A DNA stretch of 64,000 nucleotides from Cytobacillus firmus (GTDB lineage Bacteria > Bacillota > Bacilli > Bacillales > Cytobacillaceae): positions 4,240,001 through 4,304,000 of the forward strand of contig NZ_CP098323.1 of the NCBI RefSeq assembly GCF_023657595.1, read 5' to 3'. Within the stretch, counting starts at the first letter, position 1; each line of letters opens with the position of its first letter. The notes under the pieces were generated by a model. That model was not told where the DNA came from. It searched no databases and saw only the letters and a program-made list of their open reading frames with translations. Of this stretch, positions 53,487 through 61,683 are shown one piece after another. Position numbers and translations under genes: made by a program.

Positions 53487-54620
53487 ATGAATTCTAAATT
53501 AAGTTTCCATTCTCTTTTCTTTTATATAAACAGCTGGCTTTTCAGTATTTGTGCAGTCGTGGCGCTTGCCGGGGCTGTTACGCTTTATCCGGCTGCCTTT
53601 TCTTCGTCACATATGAATGTGCTGCTGAAGGATATTAAAGCCGACCAGCTCTTCATTCACTTTTTAAAAGCTGAAAATCATTATTTTTATAAGGAAGCTC
53701 CTGCCGAAAGCTACTCACTGTCCGGAACCCTCTTTAAGCTGGCAACCAATACACAGCCGCAGGATATTAGAACGTTCCTTGGCCGGGAGCTCCCTGGTTT
53801 TTCAATTTTTGATACCGGTATTGCCGTTGCCGGAGAGGGAACCGATTTCACCAACCTGCCAGTGGAATCCGCCCCTCCACTTGAAGTTCTTTTAAAAGAA
53901 AAAGAATTGGCTATGAATAACGGCCAAAGTGAGGAAAATGCTGCTCCCCCGGTAATTCCGGACAAAAAAGGGGTTTTCATTTACCATTCCCACAGCTGGG
54001 AATCGTTTGCTCCATTATTAAAAGATGTAAAGAATACAGATGAGGCCGTCAGCCCCAATGAACAGGTGAATGTTATTGCTGTCGGGAAAAAGCTTAGTGA
54101 AGAATTGGCGAGAAAAGGCATAGGTGCTGAGCATGATAAAACCAACATAGCCGCAGAACTGAAAAAGAAGGGCTGGAACTGGGAAAATTCCTATGCGATG
54201 TCCAGAGAAACTGTCCAGACTGCCATGACAGAGAATAAAGATGTTAAATTCCTGATTGATATCCACAGGGATTCGCTGCCCCGCGGGAAAACAACCGCAT
54301 TAATTGGCCAGGAGTCATACGCCCGACTGTTTTTTGTCGTCGGCAAGGAGCACAAAAACTATGAACAGAACTTACAAGTGGCTACAGAGCTCCACCAGGC
54401 ACTGGAAGCAAAATATAAAGGAATTAGCAGGGGGGTCATTGTGAAAGGAAAAAGTGAAGGCAACGGCATATATAACCAGGATCTTTCCGAACGGGCCCTT
54501 CTGCTGGAATTCGGAGGTGTGGAAAATAATCTGGATGAACTGAATAATTCCATTAACGCATTTGCGGATGTGTTCAGCGATTATTACTGGAAGGCAGAAC
54601 CGGTCAATGCGAAAGATTAG
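53487..54620 (+). CDS. SpoIIP-family peptidoglycan hydrolase paralogue
   Basis: A 377-residue protein with an N-terminal anchor (about residues 13-36) and a C-terminal SpoIIP amidase/endopeptidase domain. Zinc/catalytic residues visible are H167 and H169 (YHSHSWE), H260 (IDIHRDSLPRGK) and E341 (LLLEFGGVENN). SpoIIP degrades septal peptidoglycan during engulfment. This is likely a paralogue of the usual gpr-linked spoIIP, since its context is different. A small gene overlaps its end. Confidence 0.88.
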   Translation: MNSKLSFHSLFFYINSWLFSICAVVALAGAVTLYPAAFSSSHMNVLLKDIKADQLFIHFLKAENHYFYKEAPAESYSLSGTLFKLATNTQPQDIRTFLGRELPGFSIFDTGIAVAGEGTDFTNLPVESAPPLEVLLKEKELAMNNGQSEENAAPPVIPDKKGVFIYHSHSWESFAPLLKDVKNTDEAVSPNEQVNVIAVGKKLSEELARKGIGAEHDKTNIAAELKKKGWNWENSYAMSRETVQTAMTENKDVKFLIDIHRDSLPRGKTTALIGQESYARLFFVVGKEHKNYEQNLQVATELHQALEAKYKGISRGVIVKGKSEGNGIYNQDLSERALLLEFGGVENNLDELNNSINAFADVFSDYYWKAEPVNAKD

Positions 54621-54804
54621 CGCTTGCCATTATTGTCTCCTGTTTACTTTTTTCAGCACCTGTTTTCTTTACCTTCTGTTTGGCATAAGCACGATTACGG
54701 TTGCCTGCCTTTTTTCAGGAATCACCCTCTCCATTATCAATTTAATAGAGGATGAAATGAAGGCATTCAGACGGGAACACAATGGCCGATACAGGAAAAA
54801 ATAA
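54607..54804 (+). CDS. Small two-span membrane protein overlapping spoIIP-like gene
   Basis: A 65-residue peptide with two hydrophobic segments (about residues 9-25 and 26-45) and a basic C-terminus (FRREHNGRYRKK). ATG 54607 is inside the last codons of the SpoIIP-like gene (14-base overlap), with GGAAGG about 11 bases upstream. No family recognised. The overlap suggests co-translation, but it is weak evidence. Confidence 0.5.
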   Translation: MRKISACHYCLLFTFFSTCFLYLLFGISTITVACLFSGITLSIINLIEDEMKAFRREHNGRYRKK

Positions 54805-54856
54805 TTGTTTTCTGCTTTAATAGTAGATAATGAAGCAGAAAATAGGAGTGATGAAA

Positions 54857-55600
54857 GTGAAATTGGCTATTATAACAGGCGCATCAAAAGGGTTAGGAGC
54901 TTCCATTGCCAGGAGAATGATCACTGAAGGGACAGGAATCATATCTGTATCAAGGACCGAAAACCCGGAATTGGCGAAACTTTCTGCAGAAAAACAAGTA
55001 TTCTATGCCCAATTTTTCTGCAACCTGTCCTCACCGGATGAGCTTGAATCTGTTTTCAGCGAACTGACAGCATTATTGCAGGAAAAACAGCCTGAGACCG
55101 TATATGTATTTAACAACGCAGGGGTCATAGATCCAATCGGTACAGCCGGGAATCTCAATCATGCGGCATTAATACAAAATGCTCACGTTAATCTGATTGC
55201 TCCTATAATGATTTCGAACATCCTGCTGCGTGAAGTTTCAAGTGAAATGGTCATTGTTAATATAACTTCAGGCGCTGCGGAAAGACCTATACAGGGGTGG
55301 AGTGCTTACTGCAGCACTAAGGCCGGAATAAATATGTTCACGGAAACTGCTGCATTGGAATTGCAGACAGCAGGAAGCAGCCATAAGATTATTGCCTTTA
55401 GTCCAGGTGTCATGGACACAGATATGCAGGGAACCATTCGTTCTTCAGCGAAGGAAGCATTCCATGATCTGGAGAAATTCCAGGAATATAAAGAGAAAGG
55501 AATGCTAAGGGATACGGAAACTGTGGCAAGCGCATTGGCCGGTCTGCTGCATAAGGAGATTGAGAGCGGAAAAGTTTATTATGTTAACGACTTAATTTAA
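54857..55600 (+). CDS. SDR family reductase (YueD/benzil-reductase-like)
   Basis: A 247-residue short-chain dehydrogenase. NADP-binding TGASKGLG is near residue 8, then NNAG, and the catalytic YCSTK (YxxxK) with the preceding Ser in NITSGAAERP. It resembles YueD-type proteins that reduce benzil in vitro; the physiological substrate is unknown. GTG 54857 is preferred: AGGAG lies eight bases upstream, whereas ATG 54851 is only two bases from it. Confidence 0.85.
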   Translation: MKLAIITGASKGLGASIARRMITEGTGIISVSRTENPELAKLSAEKQVFYAQFFCNLSSPDELESVFSELTALLQEKQPETVYVFNNAGVIDPIGTAGNLNHAALIQNAHVNLIAPIMISNILLREVSSEMVIVNITSGAAERPIQGWSAYCSTKAGINMFTETAALELQTAGSSHKIIAFSPGVMDTDMQGTIRSSAKEAFHDLEKFQEYKEKGMLRDTETVASALAGLLHKEIESGKVYYVNDLI

Positions 55601-55607
55601 ATATGTA

Positions 55608-55638
55608 AAATGCCGGCTGGCGGGCCGGCTCTTTTTTA
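55608..55638. terminator. Terminator between SDR and KdpD-like genes
   Basis: GCCGGC and GCCGGC form a GC-rich stem around TGGCGG, followed by TCTTTTTTA. Confidence 0.78.
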
Positions 55639-56271
55639 TTTATCTTCTAATATATTACTATCGACAACACCATGGTGAATTCGCAGCACTTCATGGTTAT
55701 TTTCCCTTTCTATAACAAAAAAACCATTTGAGAAGTCGGAGGATAATTCTTTAAAGAAGATGCCCTTTATACCATTCTCGTGGCTTTCTCCAATGATTAG
55801 ATGATAATCCGAGCCTTTTTTGACGATCTGGGCCGGCAGCCCTTTATCCGTAACATCAGAAGGATCATAAATCTTTCTGGAAACTTCTGCGACATGAATA
55901 TCCACTCCATCAAGCAGCTGGAATAATTCATTAACCAGGGAAGGCTTTACCATCCGCTCCAGCTTGGTTTGAACTGCCTGTCCAAGAATAATCTGGGTAA
56001 TTTTATACTCCTGAACCACATCAGCAATCACCTTGGCTGTTTTTTTGCCCCCGGCATACTTGGAGAGCATCTTCAGCCCGTATTGCTCTGCTAAACTTTC
56101 GAACAAGTATTTTGTCTGAAGCTCGTTAAAATTAAACTCTTCCTGTTTCCGGTTTTCTACTGAGAGTATATAGCCCTCTCCCTGAAAAGCTTCCTTCAGT
56201 TTTTTTCCTCTCTGGGCCAGTCTTTCCGCATGATTGGGATTGCTTACACAAATTAAAATATTTTCCTTCAT
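55636..56271 (-). CDS. KdpD-type universal-stress-domain protein
   Basis: A 211-residue soluble protein starting MKENILICVSNPNHAERLAQ. Its first 140 residues resemble the USP-like domain found in KdpD sensor kinases, including KITQIILGQAVQTKLERM. No kinase or membrane part follows, so it is a stand-alone domain. ATG 56269-56271 follows GAGAGGTG. Any link to potassium sensing is inference; no kdp genes are in the window. Confidence 0.7.
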   Translation of the reverse strand: MKENILICVSNPNHAERLAQRGKKLKEAFQGEGYILSVENRKQEEFNFNELQTKYLFESLAEQYGLKMLSKYAGGKKTAKVIADVVQEYKITQIILGQAVQTKLERMVKPSLVNELFQLLDGVDIHVAEVSRKIYDPSDVTDKGLPAQIVKKGSDYHLIIGESHENGIKGIFFKELSSDFSNGFFVIERENNHEVLRIHHGVVDSNILEDK

Positions 56272-56449
56272 TTTAACACCTCTCCCACCGGATTCTATTT
56301 TCAGTATAGCACGAATACCATGGAATAAACCCCGCGGCAAAAGGGCACCCTTGAATATGTTTAAATGAATTAATTATTTTTAGAAAATATGAATAAGAAC
56401 TTCTCTGCCCGGACATACTAATCCTACAAGTGTAAATCCCCCTTTTTTC

Positions 56450-56480
56450 CGCTTCCTGTTAAGGAAGCATTTTTTTTTAT
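56450..56480 (+). terminator. Plus-strand terminator-like hairpin with no identified gene
   Basis: GCTTCC and GGAAGC pair around TGTTAA and are followed by ATTTTTTTTT. Neighbouring genes lie on the other strand. Within about 110 bases upstream only a ten-codon frame opening at an ATG near 56390 (MNKNFSARTY) is seen. Confidence 0.6.
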
Positions 56481-56513
56481 AAAATTGACCCCTGCCTTTC
56501 TGCAGAGGCCTGT

Positions 56514-57248
56514 TTATTGAATTATATTCAAGAACTGGCTAGTGCGCACTTCTTTTGGACTGGAGAATATCAGTTCAGGTCTGCCGCGTTCCACAACAAT
56601 ACCGCCGTCCATGAAAATGACTTCATCTGCTGCTTCCCTCGCAAATCTCATCTCATGAGTAACGACCACCATTGTCATTCCTTCAGCGGCCAGATCCTTC
56701 ATTACCTTCAGCACTTCCCCAACTAGTTCAGGGTCCAGTGCCGATGTAGGCTCATCAAATAGCATAACCTTTGGCTCCATTGCAAGAGCCCGTGCAATCC
56801 CTACCCGCTGCTGCTGGCCTCCTGAAAGCTGAAAAGGATAATAGGCAGTTTTATCCGCTAAACCAACTTTTCTTAAAAGCATTTCCCCCTTTTCCTTTGC
56901 CATTTCTTTTGATTCGCCTTTCACTGTAACCGGCCCCTCCATGACATTTTCGAGTGCAGTCATATGCGGAAATAAGTTATAGTTCTGAAAAACCATTCCC
57001 GTAAGGCGCCTGAAAGGAGGTATTTGCCTTTTCAAGACCTTCTTAGAAAAGTCGAGGACTTGATCGCCAATAGCAAGCAGGCCTGAAGTAGGCTGCTCCA
57101 GTAAATTTAAGCACCTAAGCAAGGTTGTTTTTCCGGAGCCGGATGGCCCAATCACTACAACCACTTTTCCTTTCTTCACTTCCAAATTAATTCCTTTCAG
57201 TACTTTCAGCTGATCAAATTGCTTATGCAAATCCTTAATATTAATCAT
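56514..57248 (-). CDS. TcyC-type amino-acid ABC transporter ATPase
   Basis: A 244-residue polar amino-acid ATPase. Walker A is GPSGSGKTT, the signature [18 protein letters not shown], and Walker [13 protein letters not shown]. It is the third gene of a receptor-permease-ATPase operon. Members with this order include TcyABC (cystine), and the permease resembles E. coli YecS; cystine is therefore the leading but unproven substrate. Confidence 0.88.
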   Translation of the reverse strand: MINIKDLHKQFDQLKVLKGINLEVKKGKVVVVIGPSGSGKTTLLRCLNLLEQPTSGLLAIGDQVLDFSKKVLKRQIPPFRRLTGMVFQNYNLFPHMTALENVMEGPVTVKGESKEMAKEKGEMLLRKVGLADKTAYYPFQLSGGQQQRVGIARALAMEPKVMLFDEPTSALDPELVGEVLKVMKDLAAEGMTMVVVTHEMRFAREAADEVIFMDGGIVVERGRPELIFSSPKEVRTSQFLNIIQ

Positions 57249-57266
57249 TAATAGCCTTGCCTCTTT

Positions 57267-57968
57267 TCATGAAGAAATATATCGGTCCAGACGGCGTTCA
57301 AGCCTTCCCTGCACGATTGAGAGCATAAAGCAAATCACCCAATATATGAAGGCAGCCTGCGTATATAGAAGCAAAAATTCATAATTAGTTGCGGCTATTT
57401 CCTGTGCTCTTCGGAACATCTCTGTAACCAGAATCATGGAAGCCAGAGATGTATCTTTTACAAGACTGATGAATGAGTTGGATAACGGCGGTATCGATAC
57501 TCTGGAAGCCTGTGGAAGGATAATCCTCTTAAGCGTCTGCGAATAAGACATGCCTATGGAATATCCCGCTTCCCATTGTCCTTTTGGGATCGAAAGGATG
57601 GCAGCCCGGATAATTTCAGAGGCATACGCCCCTGCATTCAGCGAAAATCCTATGATCGCTGAAGGGAAAGGATCTATAATGACACCAACCGTCGGAAGCC
57701 CGTAAAAAATGATGAACAGCTGCACAAGAAGCGGCGTGCCCCTTATGGCTGATACATAAATTCTGGCTATTGTCTCCAGTGCCTTATTTCCTGAAATACG
57801 GGCAAGTGCCGTAAATATTGCCAATGCCAGCCCGCATATAAATGAAATCAGAGTTAATGGGATGGTATAAATAATGGCACCCTCCAGCAATGGCTGGAAT
57901 GAATTCTTGCCAATCTCTATAAGTCTTTCGATCCTTTCCGGGTTGGCAAAAATACTACTTAAGTACAT
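57267..57968 (-). CDS. TcyB-type amino-acid ABC transporter permease
   Basis: A 233-residue permease with about five spans and the HisM/YecS-type EAA loop ([20 protein letters not shown]). [18 protein letters not shown] is strongly conserved with cystine/polar amino-acid permeases. ATG 57966-57968 overlaps the end of the binding-protein gene by 14 bases, so the two are translationally coupled. Confidence 0.88.
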   Translation of the reverse strand: MYLSSIFANPERIERLIEIGKNSFQPLLEGAIIYTIPLTLISFICGLALAIFTALARISGNKALETIARIYVSAIRGTPLLVQLFIIFYGLPTVGVIIDPFPSAIIGFSLNAGAYASEIIRAAILSIPKGQWEAGYSIGMSYSQTLKRIILPQASRVSIPPLSNSFISLVKDTSLASMILVTEMFRRAQEIAATNYEFLLLYTQAAFIYWVICFMLSIVQGRLERRLDRYISS

Positions 57969-58776
57969 CTTCGCCAAACCATTTTTCTGAAATTTTCAAA
58001 TAAGTGCCATCCTCTATCATTTCGGTCAATGCTTTATTGACTTCATCAACCAATGTATCGCTTCCCTTTCTGAACATTAGTCCACTTTGGGATGCATCTT
58101 CGGATTCATCTGCGATTTTGACTGGAGCGTCAGGCTTATGTTTTTTAAAATCCAAAAAAGACAAATTATCGTTGAGTGTAACATCTGCACGCTTTGAATT
58201 AATCAGCTCAATCGCCTGGTTAAATCCGTCTACTCCTACAATTTCTGCTCCATAAGACTTTGCCAGATCAGCATAATTGCTTGTCATGGACTGTGCGGCT
58301 TTCAAACCCTCTATGTCTTCAAAACTTGAAACTGAACCATTGGATTCATGTGTAATCAAAACAGCTGCAGAAGAAATATAAGGATCCGAAAAATCGTATT
58401 TCTCCTGGCGATCAGGGCGAATCCCCACCTGGTTTGCGATCATATCAAATCGTTTTGAATCCAATCCGGCGAACATGGCATCCCATTGTGTTTCCAGAAA
58501 TTCCGGCTTCACACCAAGCCTTTTGGCCACTTCCTTTGAGATGTCCACATCAAAACCGGTAAGTTCGCCTTTATCGTCATGGAACGTGAATGGCGGATAA
58601 GTGCCTTCCGTTCCTATTAACAGCTTTCCCTCATCCTGCACTTTTGCCCATAAATCCTGCCCCTCCTCTTCTGATGCAGTCTCATCCTGATTGTCCGGGT
58701 TTGCTTTATTCGTTCCGCACCCTGAAATGATTAAAACGAAACAGATTAGAACAGCACTAAAAAAAGTCTTTTTCAT
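57955..58776 (-). CDS. TcyA/FliY-like amino-acid binding lipoprotein
   Basis: A 273-residue lipoprotein (lipobox LIISGC) of the bacterial periplasmic-binding family 3. Substrate-cleft motifs [20 protein letters not shown] and [20 protein letters not shown] are characteristic of cystine/FliY-type receptors. The [18 protein letters not shown] linker is low-complexity. First gene of the operon; preceded by GGAGGCAAACAG. Cystine specificity is a family-based inference. Confidence 0.85.
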   Translation of the reverse strand: MKKTFFSAVLICFVLIISGCGTNKANPDNQDETASEEEGQDLWAKVQDEGKLLIGTEGTYPPFTFHDDKGELTGFDVDISKEVAKRLGVKPEFLETQWDAMFAGLDSKRFDMIANQVGIRPDRQEKYDFSDPYISSAAVLITHESNGSVSSFEDIEGLKAAQSMTSNYADLAKSYGAEIVGVDGFNQAIELINSKRADVTLNDNLSFLDFKKHKPDAPVKIADESEDASQSGLMFRKGSDTLVDEVNKALTEMIEDGTYLKISEKWFGEDVLK

Positions 58777-58850
58777 CTGTTTGCCTCCTGTTTAAGAAAT
58801 GATTTTATTTTATCTTTTCCTAAAGTGCTTAGTTTATAGGAGGCCAAAGA

Positions 58851-58880
58851 AAAAAACCCTCTTTCTAATAGAAGGCTTTA
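58851..58880 (-). terminator. Probable terminator of the DUF2935 gene
   Basis: On the minus strand CCTTCT and AGAAAGAGG can pair, followed by a run of seven T. Confidence 0.5.
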
Positions 58881-58885
58881 GGAAA

Positions 58886-59713
58886 CTAAGAATAAGATGG
58901 TTTTTTCAATGAGCATTTAGAAGCCTCTTCCGCCAGTTCAGGAGCATAGAAGCTGAGCTTTTTAATTAAATAGCAGGCTTCAGGGAAATGATGTTCGAGA
59001 AATCTCAGGGTTGTTTTATTGAGAATCCTTTTGCCGGCGTATTTCTGGACTATTCCCTTAATGTATTCATTCATTTCAATCACAGCCAGCCCTACATCCC
59101 GGGCCATTTCCTGCTGGCGCGGAAACCCTGGCTGCGTAAACCGGAGATATCCTTTCATATGTCGGTTCTGCACCATAAAACCCTGAAAAATCCGGGTATA
59201 AATTTCTGCCTGTTCATCTACAAATACCTCAATTGGATCGATTGAATTTCTCAGAAGAACGATGTGTCCCAGCTGATCCTCCAGCCACAAATCCAGCAAT
59301 TCAAAAAGGGATTGCTGTGGCGGTGTGAGTCCTTTTGCATAATAGGACAGCAGACGCAAATATTCCTGATTTTCACTTAATGTGCCGTTAAAATAAGTTG
59401 GCGAAAGATTTAGATTGATTAAATTATTGATTCTCAGATTCTGAAGCTTTCCCTCAAATTGAAAATAGCCGTTTGCAATTGGCCATATCTCCAGGGCCAA
59501 GGCAATTGCCTCCTGAGAGGATGCCTGTATAGACGGAGATAACTGATTAAGCCTATTTCTAAGGTTACGGAAGGCTTGTCTGTATTCATCCGCTCTTTTT
59601 ACATACTTGCTTTCTGTTGGAGAAAGATAGTCCCTGACAAAAATCGCATGGTCTTCAAGAATCTCCAGCCAAAAGGCATGCTCCTCCCATGGCGTCAATC
59701 CTATTTCATTCAT
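58886..59713 (-). CDS. DUF2935 family protein
   Basis: A 275-residue helical protein of the DUF2935 family (two tandem halves, ferritin-like), with a WEEHAFWLEILEDHAIFVRD start and VIEMNEYIKGI near the end. Conserved Glu/His residues suggest a di-metal bundle, but the function is not established. ATG 59711-59713 follows GGGGGGATC; the longer frame adds five residues. Confidence 0.8.
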   Translation of the reverse strand: MNEIGLTPWEEHAFWLEILEDHAIFVRDYLSPTESKYVKRADEYRQAFRNLRNRLNQLSPSIQASSQEAIALALEIWPIANGYFQFEGKLQNLRINNLINLNLSPTYFNGTLSENQEYLRLLSYYAKGLTPPQQSLFELLDLWLEDQLGHIVLLRNSIDPIEVFVDEQAEIYTRIFQGFMVQNRHMKGYLRFTQPGFPRQQEMARDVGLAVIEMNEYIKGIVQKYAGKRILNKTTLRFLEHHFPEACYLIKKLSFYAPELAEEASKCSLKKPSYS

Positions 59714-59835
59714 TAAAGATCCCCCCATCCTTTTAAATGTATATGCCTTTTAAAAAGGAAAGATGAAGGCCGCTCCGGATAAAAAAGGAGTGATTTAGAA
59801 AAAATAAGGTAGCAATCAAAGAAAGGAGAATCGCC

Positions 59836-59967
59836 ATGACAAAGAAGTTCAATAAAGGCAGCAATAATCAAAATTCACCAAGAGGGAATCAATCCCCGAT
59901 CAGCGGTGATAACAGCAAAGGCAATAAGAGGAATAAAGATCAAAAGGATAAGACTGATTTGGATTAA
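59836..59967 (+). CDS. Small Asn/Lys-rich spore-like peptide
   Basis: A 43-residue hydrophilic peptide (MTKKFNKGSNNQNSPRGNQS) rich in Asn, Lys, Gly, Asp and Ser, with AGAAAGGAG eight bases before ATG 59836. Composition resembles small acid-soluble spore proteins, but no named family can be assigned. Its TAA stop lies at the first bases of the mosaic repeat at 59967. It is a lone plus-strand gene among minus-strand neighbours. Confidence 0.6.
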   Translation: MTKKFNKGSNNQNSPRGNQSPISGDNSKGNKRNKDQKDKTDLD

Positions 59968-60335
59968 GAAAAGCGCAAGGCGCCCGCCTACCTAGGAACG
60001 CAGACTAAAACCGCCACGTCCTGTGGCAACGTCTGCATGACCCGCATCCTCCCAAAAGCTGTCGCTTTTGGTCGTGCGATGTTTATGCTGACGAAGCCTT
60101 TCTTGTCCTGCGGGCCTCAAGCATAAGACAAGCCGGCTGAAAGGTTGTTCTTTAACCTTTAGGACGGATTGAAAGAAATGTTGAGGCGACTGCCCAGGGA
60201 CGACCAGCATAAGACGTTCCCTGTAAGAAGGTGTTTTTTCCTTCTGGAAGGGAGCGGCTTATGACCTCGAGTCCCTAGGAGCCGAAACAAGACAAGCTTA
60301 TGACCTCGAGCCGATGGCGCCTGGAGCTAGACAGT
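59967..60335 (+). repeat. Mosaic dispersed repeat, longest copy
   Basis: The copy is bounded by AGAAAAGCGCAAGGCGCC and GGAGCTAGAC. It has one hairpin module (60052-60071), then TCGTGCGATG (60072-60081). A larger stem-loop spans 60208-60263 (CATAAG / CTTATG ends, with AGGGAC and GTCCCT outside). GCTTATGACCTCGA is seen twice (around 60257 and 60298). It starts at the stop codon of the 43-aa peptide. Apart from the hairpin at 60373-60405, nothing else is in the gap. Confidence 0.85.
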
Positions 60336-60372
60336 TATCGAAGTTCAAAGTTATACTTTTTAATCTTTTAAA

Positions 60373-60405
60373 AGAAAACCGGCTTCCTTATCGAAGCCGG
60401 TTTCT
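60373..60405. terminator. Terminator between repeat and 70-aa gene
   Basis: AAACCGGCTTC and GAAGCCGGTTT form an 11-base stem with a T-rich tail. Confidence 0.85.
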
Positions 60406-60616
60406 ATTCGTCATCACCTGAAATTTTAATCGCTGGTGTGTTGTTATACAGATAGGTTGGAGCCATGTTTTGTTTCTCATTACGATGATTCATAGCTTCT
60501 TGCAATTTTAGATTTGCATCCTCTGTTTCTGTCTTGCTGTTAATTTGGGAGTGCACAGTCAGATCCTCCAGCTTTTCATTAAGCCTGATATTCGTTTCAG
60601 CAGTAGTATCATTCAT
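60404..60616 (-). CDS. 70-residue hydrophilic protein of unknown function
   Basis: An acidic/Asn-rich soluble protein (MNDTTAETNIRLNEKLEDLT) without membrane or signal features. AAAGGAGGATTAG is a strong ribosome site before ATG 60614-60616, and a terminator follows, so I consider it a real gene. No family is recognised. It is carried upstream of the repeat copy and downstream of def. Confidence 0.6.
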   Translation of the reverse strand: MNDTTAETNIRLNEKLEDLTVHSQINSKTETEDANLKLQEAMNHRNEKQNMAPTYLYNNTPAIKISGDDE

Positions 60617-60694
60617 TTAACTAATCCTCCTTTTGTTATAGTTTGTTATAAGTGGTTATTAAATATTTACCGCTTTCTGTTTCCATAAAATAAA

Positions 60695-60726
60695 ACAAAA
60701 AGCATAAACCCATGGCCTATGCTTCT
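60695..60726 (-). terminator. Terminator of def
   Basis: AGCATA and TATGCT pair around a GGC...GGG loop region on the minus strand and are followed by TTTTTGTTTT. It overlaps the end of def. Confidence 0.65.
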
Positions 60727-61318
60727 AAAAGTTCTTCATAACTGAGTTATCCGGAATTTTAAACGGGTCGTTTTTATCAATTCGATCATAAAACATTATT
60801 CCGTTCAGGTGGTCGATTTCATGCTGCATTATGATTGACGGAATCCCCTTAAACCGGTGTGTCACTTCCTCGCCATCAAGATTATGTGCTTTTACCTTAA
60901 TGCGCTCATAACGGGGCACATACCCTTTTACGTCACGGTCTACAGACAGGCAGCCTTCACCCTCTGGAAGAAAAATAACACCGATAGAGTGGCTGATAAT
61001 TTTCGGGTTAATTAAATAATGCTCCTGTGGCTCACCTTTTTCATTGGTAAAATAAGCAGTAAACATGCGCTTGTTCAGGCCAATTTGGTTGGCGGATAGC
61101 CCAATGCCCGGACGCAAACCATATTTTTTTGCAACAGCAGGGTCCTGGCTGTTTTTCAAATACTGCATCATCGCAATCAGCGTTCCGCGATCTTCTTCAG
61201 TCAAAGGCACTGTGACTTCTTTTGTTACTTCACGCAGGACTGGATCACCCTCACGTACAATATCCTTCATCGTAATGATTGTATCAGCATTAAATTTACT
61301 CATAAATAAACAATTCAT
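60725..61318 (-). CDS. def: Peptide deformylase (DefB/YkrB type)
   Basis: A 197-residue PDF with the Gram-positive (type II) insertions. Motif II EGCLS and motif III QHEIDHLNG supply the metal ligands (Cys, His, His) and the catalytic Glu. Motif I reads GIGLSANQIG rather than the usual GVGLAAPQ-like; the essential Gln is kept. It removes N-formyl groups from nascent proteins. The start is uncertain: ATG 61316-61318 is given, but the downstream in-frame ATGs at 61303 and 61270 are alternatives. Confidence 0.9.
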   Translation of the reverse strand: MNCLFMSKFNADTIITMKDIVREGDPVLREVTKEVTVPLTEEDRGTLIAMMQYLKNSQDPAVAKKYGLRPGIGLSANQIGLNKRMFTAYFTNEKGEPQEHYLINPKIISHSIGVIFLPEGEGCLSVDRDVKGYVPRYERIKVKAHNLDGEEVTHRFKGIPSIIMQHEIDHLNGIMFYDRIDKNDPFKIPDNSVMKNF

Positions 61319-61647
61319 CTACCTTTACATTTAGTGTTTTTAGATATTTTAAAAAGCAAGCTCCAATGTGGGATTGTATTTATTATTTCTATGCAGTTAA
61401 TTGTCTGCCTGGCCACACTGCATTCTTGAGCGAGCCTTTTCTGAGTTATTCCGTATTTCCTTTATTTTATTTTTGATCCTGCCACCTTTTGGGCCGAAAC
61501 TGATCTTATGGTAGCATTTCAGATGTCAGGATGTCTAATAGTTTAGACATTTCGCAGCTGCACACAAAATTTTTCCGCGAAAAATAGAAGATAACAGCGA
61601 AATTTTGATTCAATTTAACTTCTTTATCCGCAAAAAATGCAAAAATC
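61319..61647. other. Intergenic region with no recognised feature
   Basis: Between def and the antiporter gene. I see AT-rich sequence with no convincing ORF, riboswitch, repeat copy or promoter beyond the terminator at 61648-61676. Confidence 0.45.
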
Positions 61648-61676
61648 CAGTGCAGATCCTCTCCACACTGGCTCCC
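61648..61676 (-). terminator. Terminator of the antiporter gene
   Basis: CCAGTG and CACTGG pair on the minus strand just after the antiporter stop and are followed by ATTTTTGC. Confidence 0.65.
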
Positions 61677-61683
61677 TATTTGA

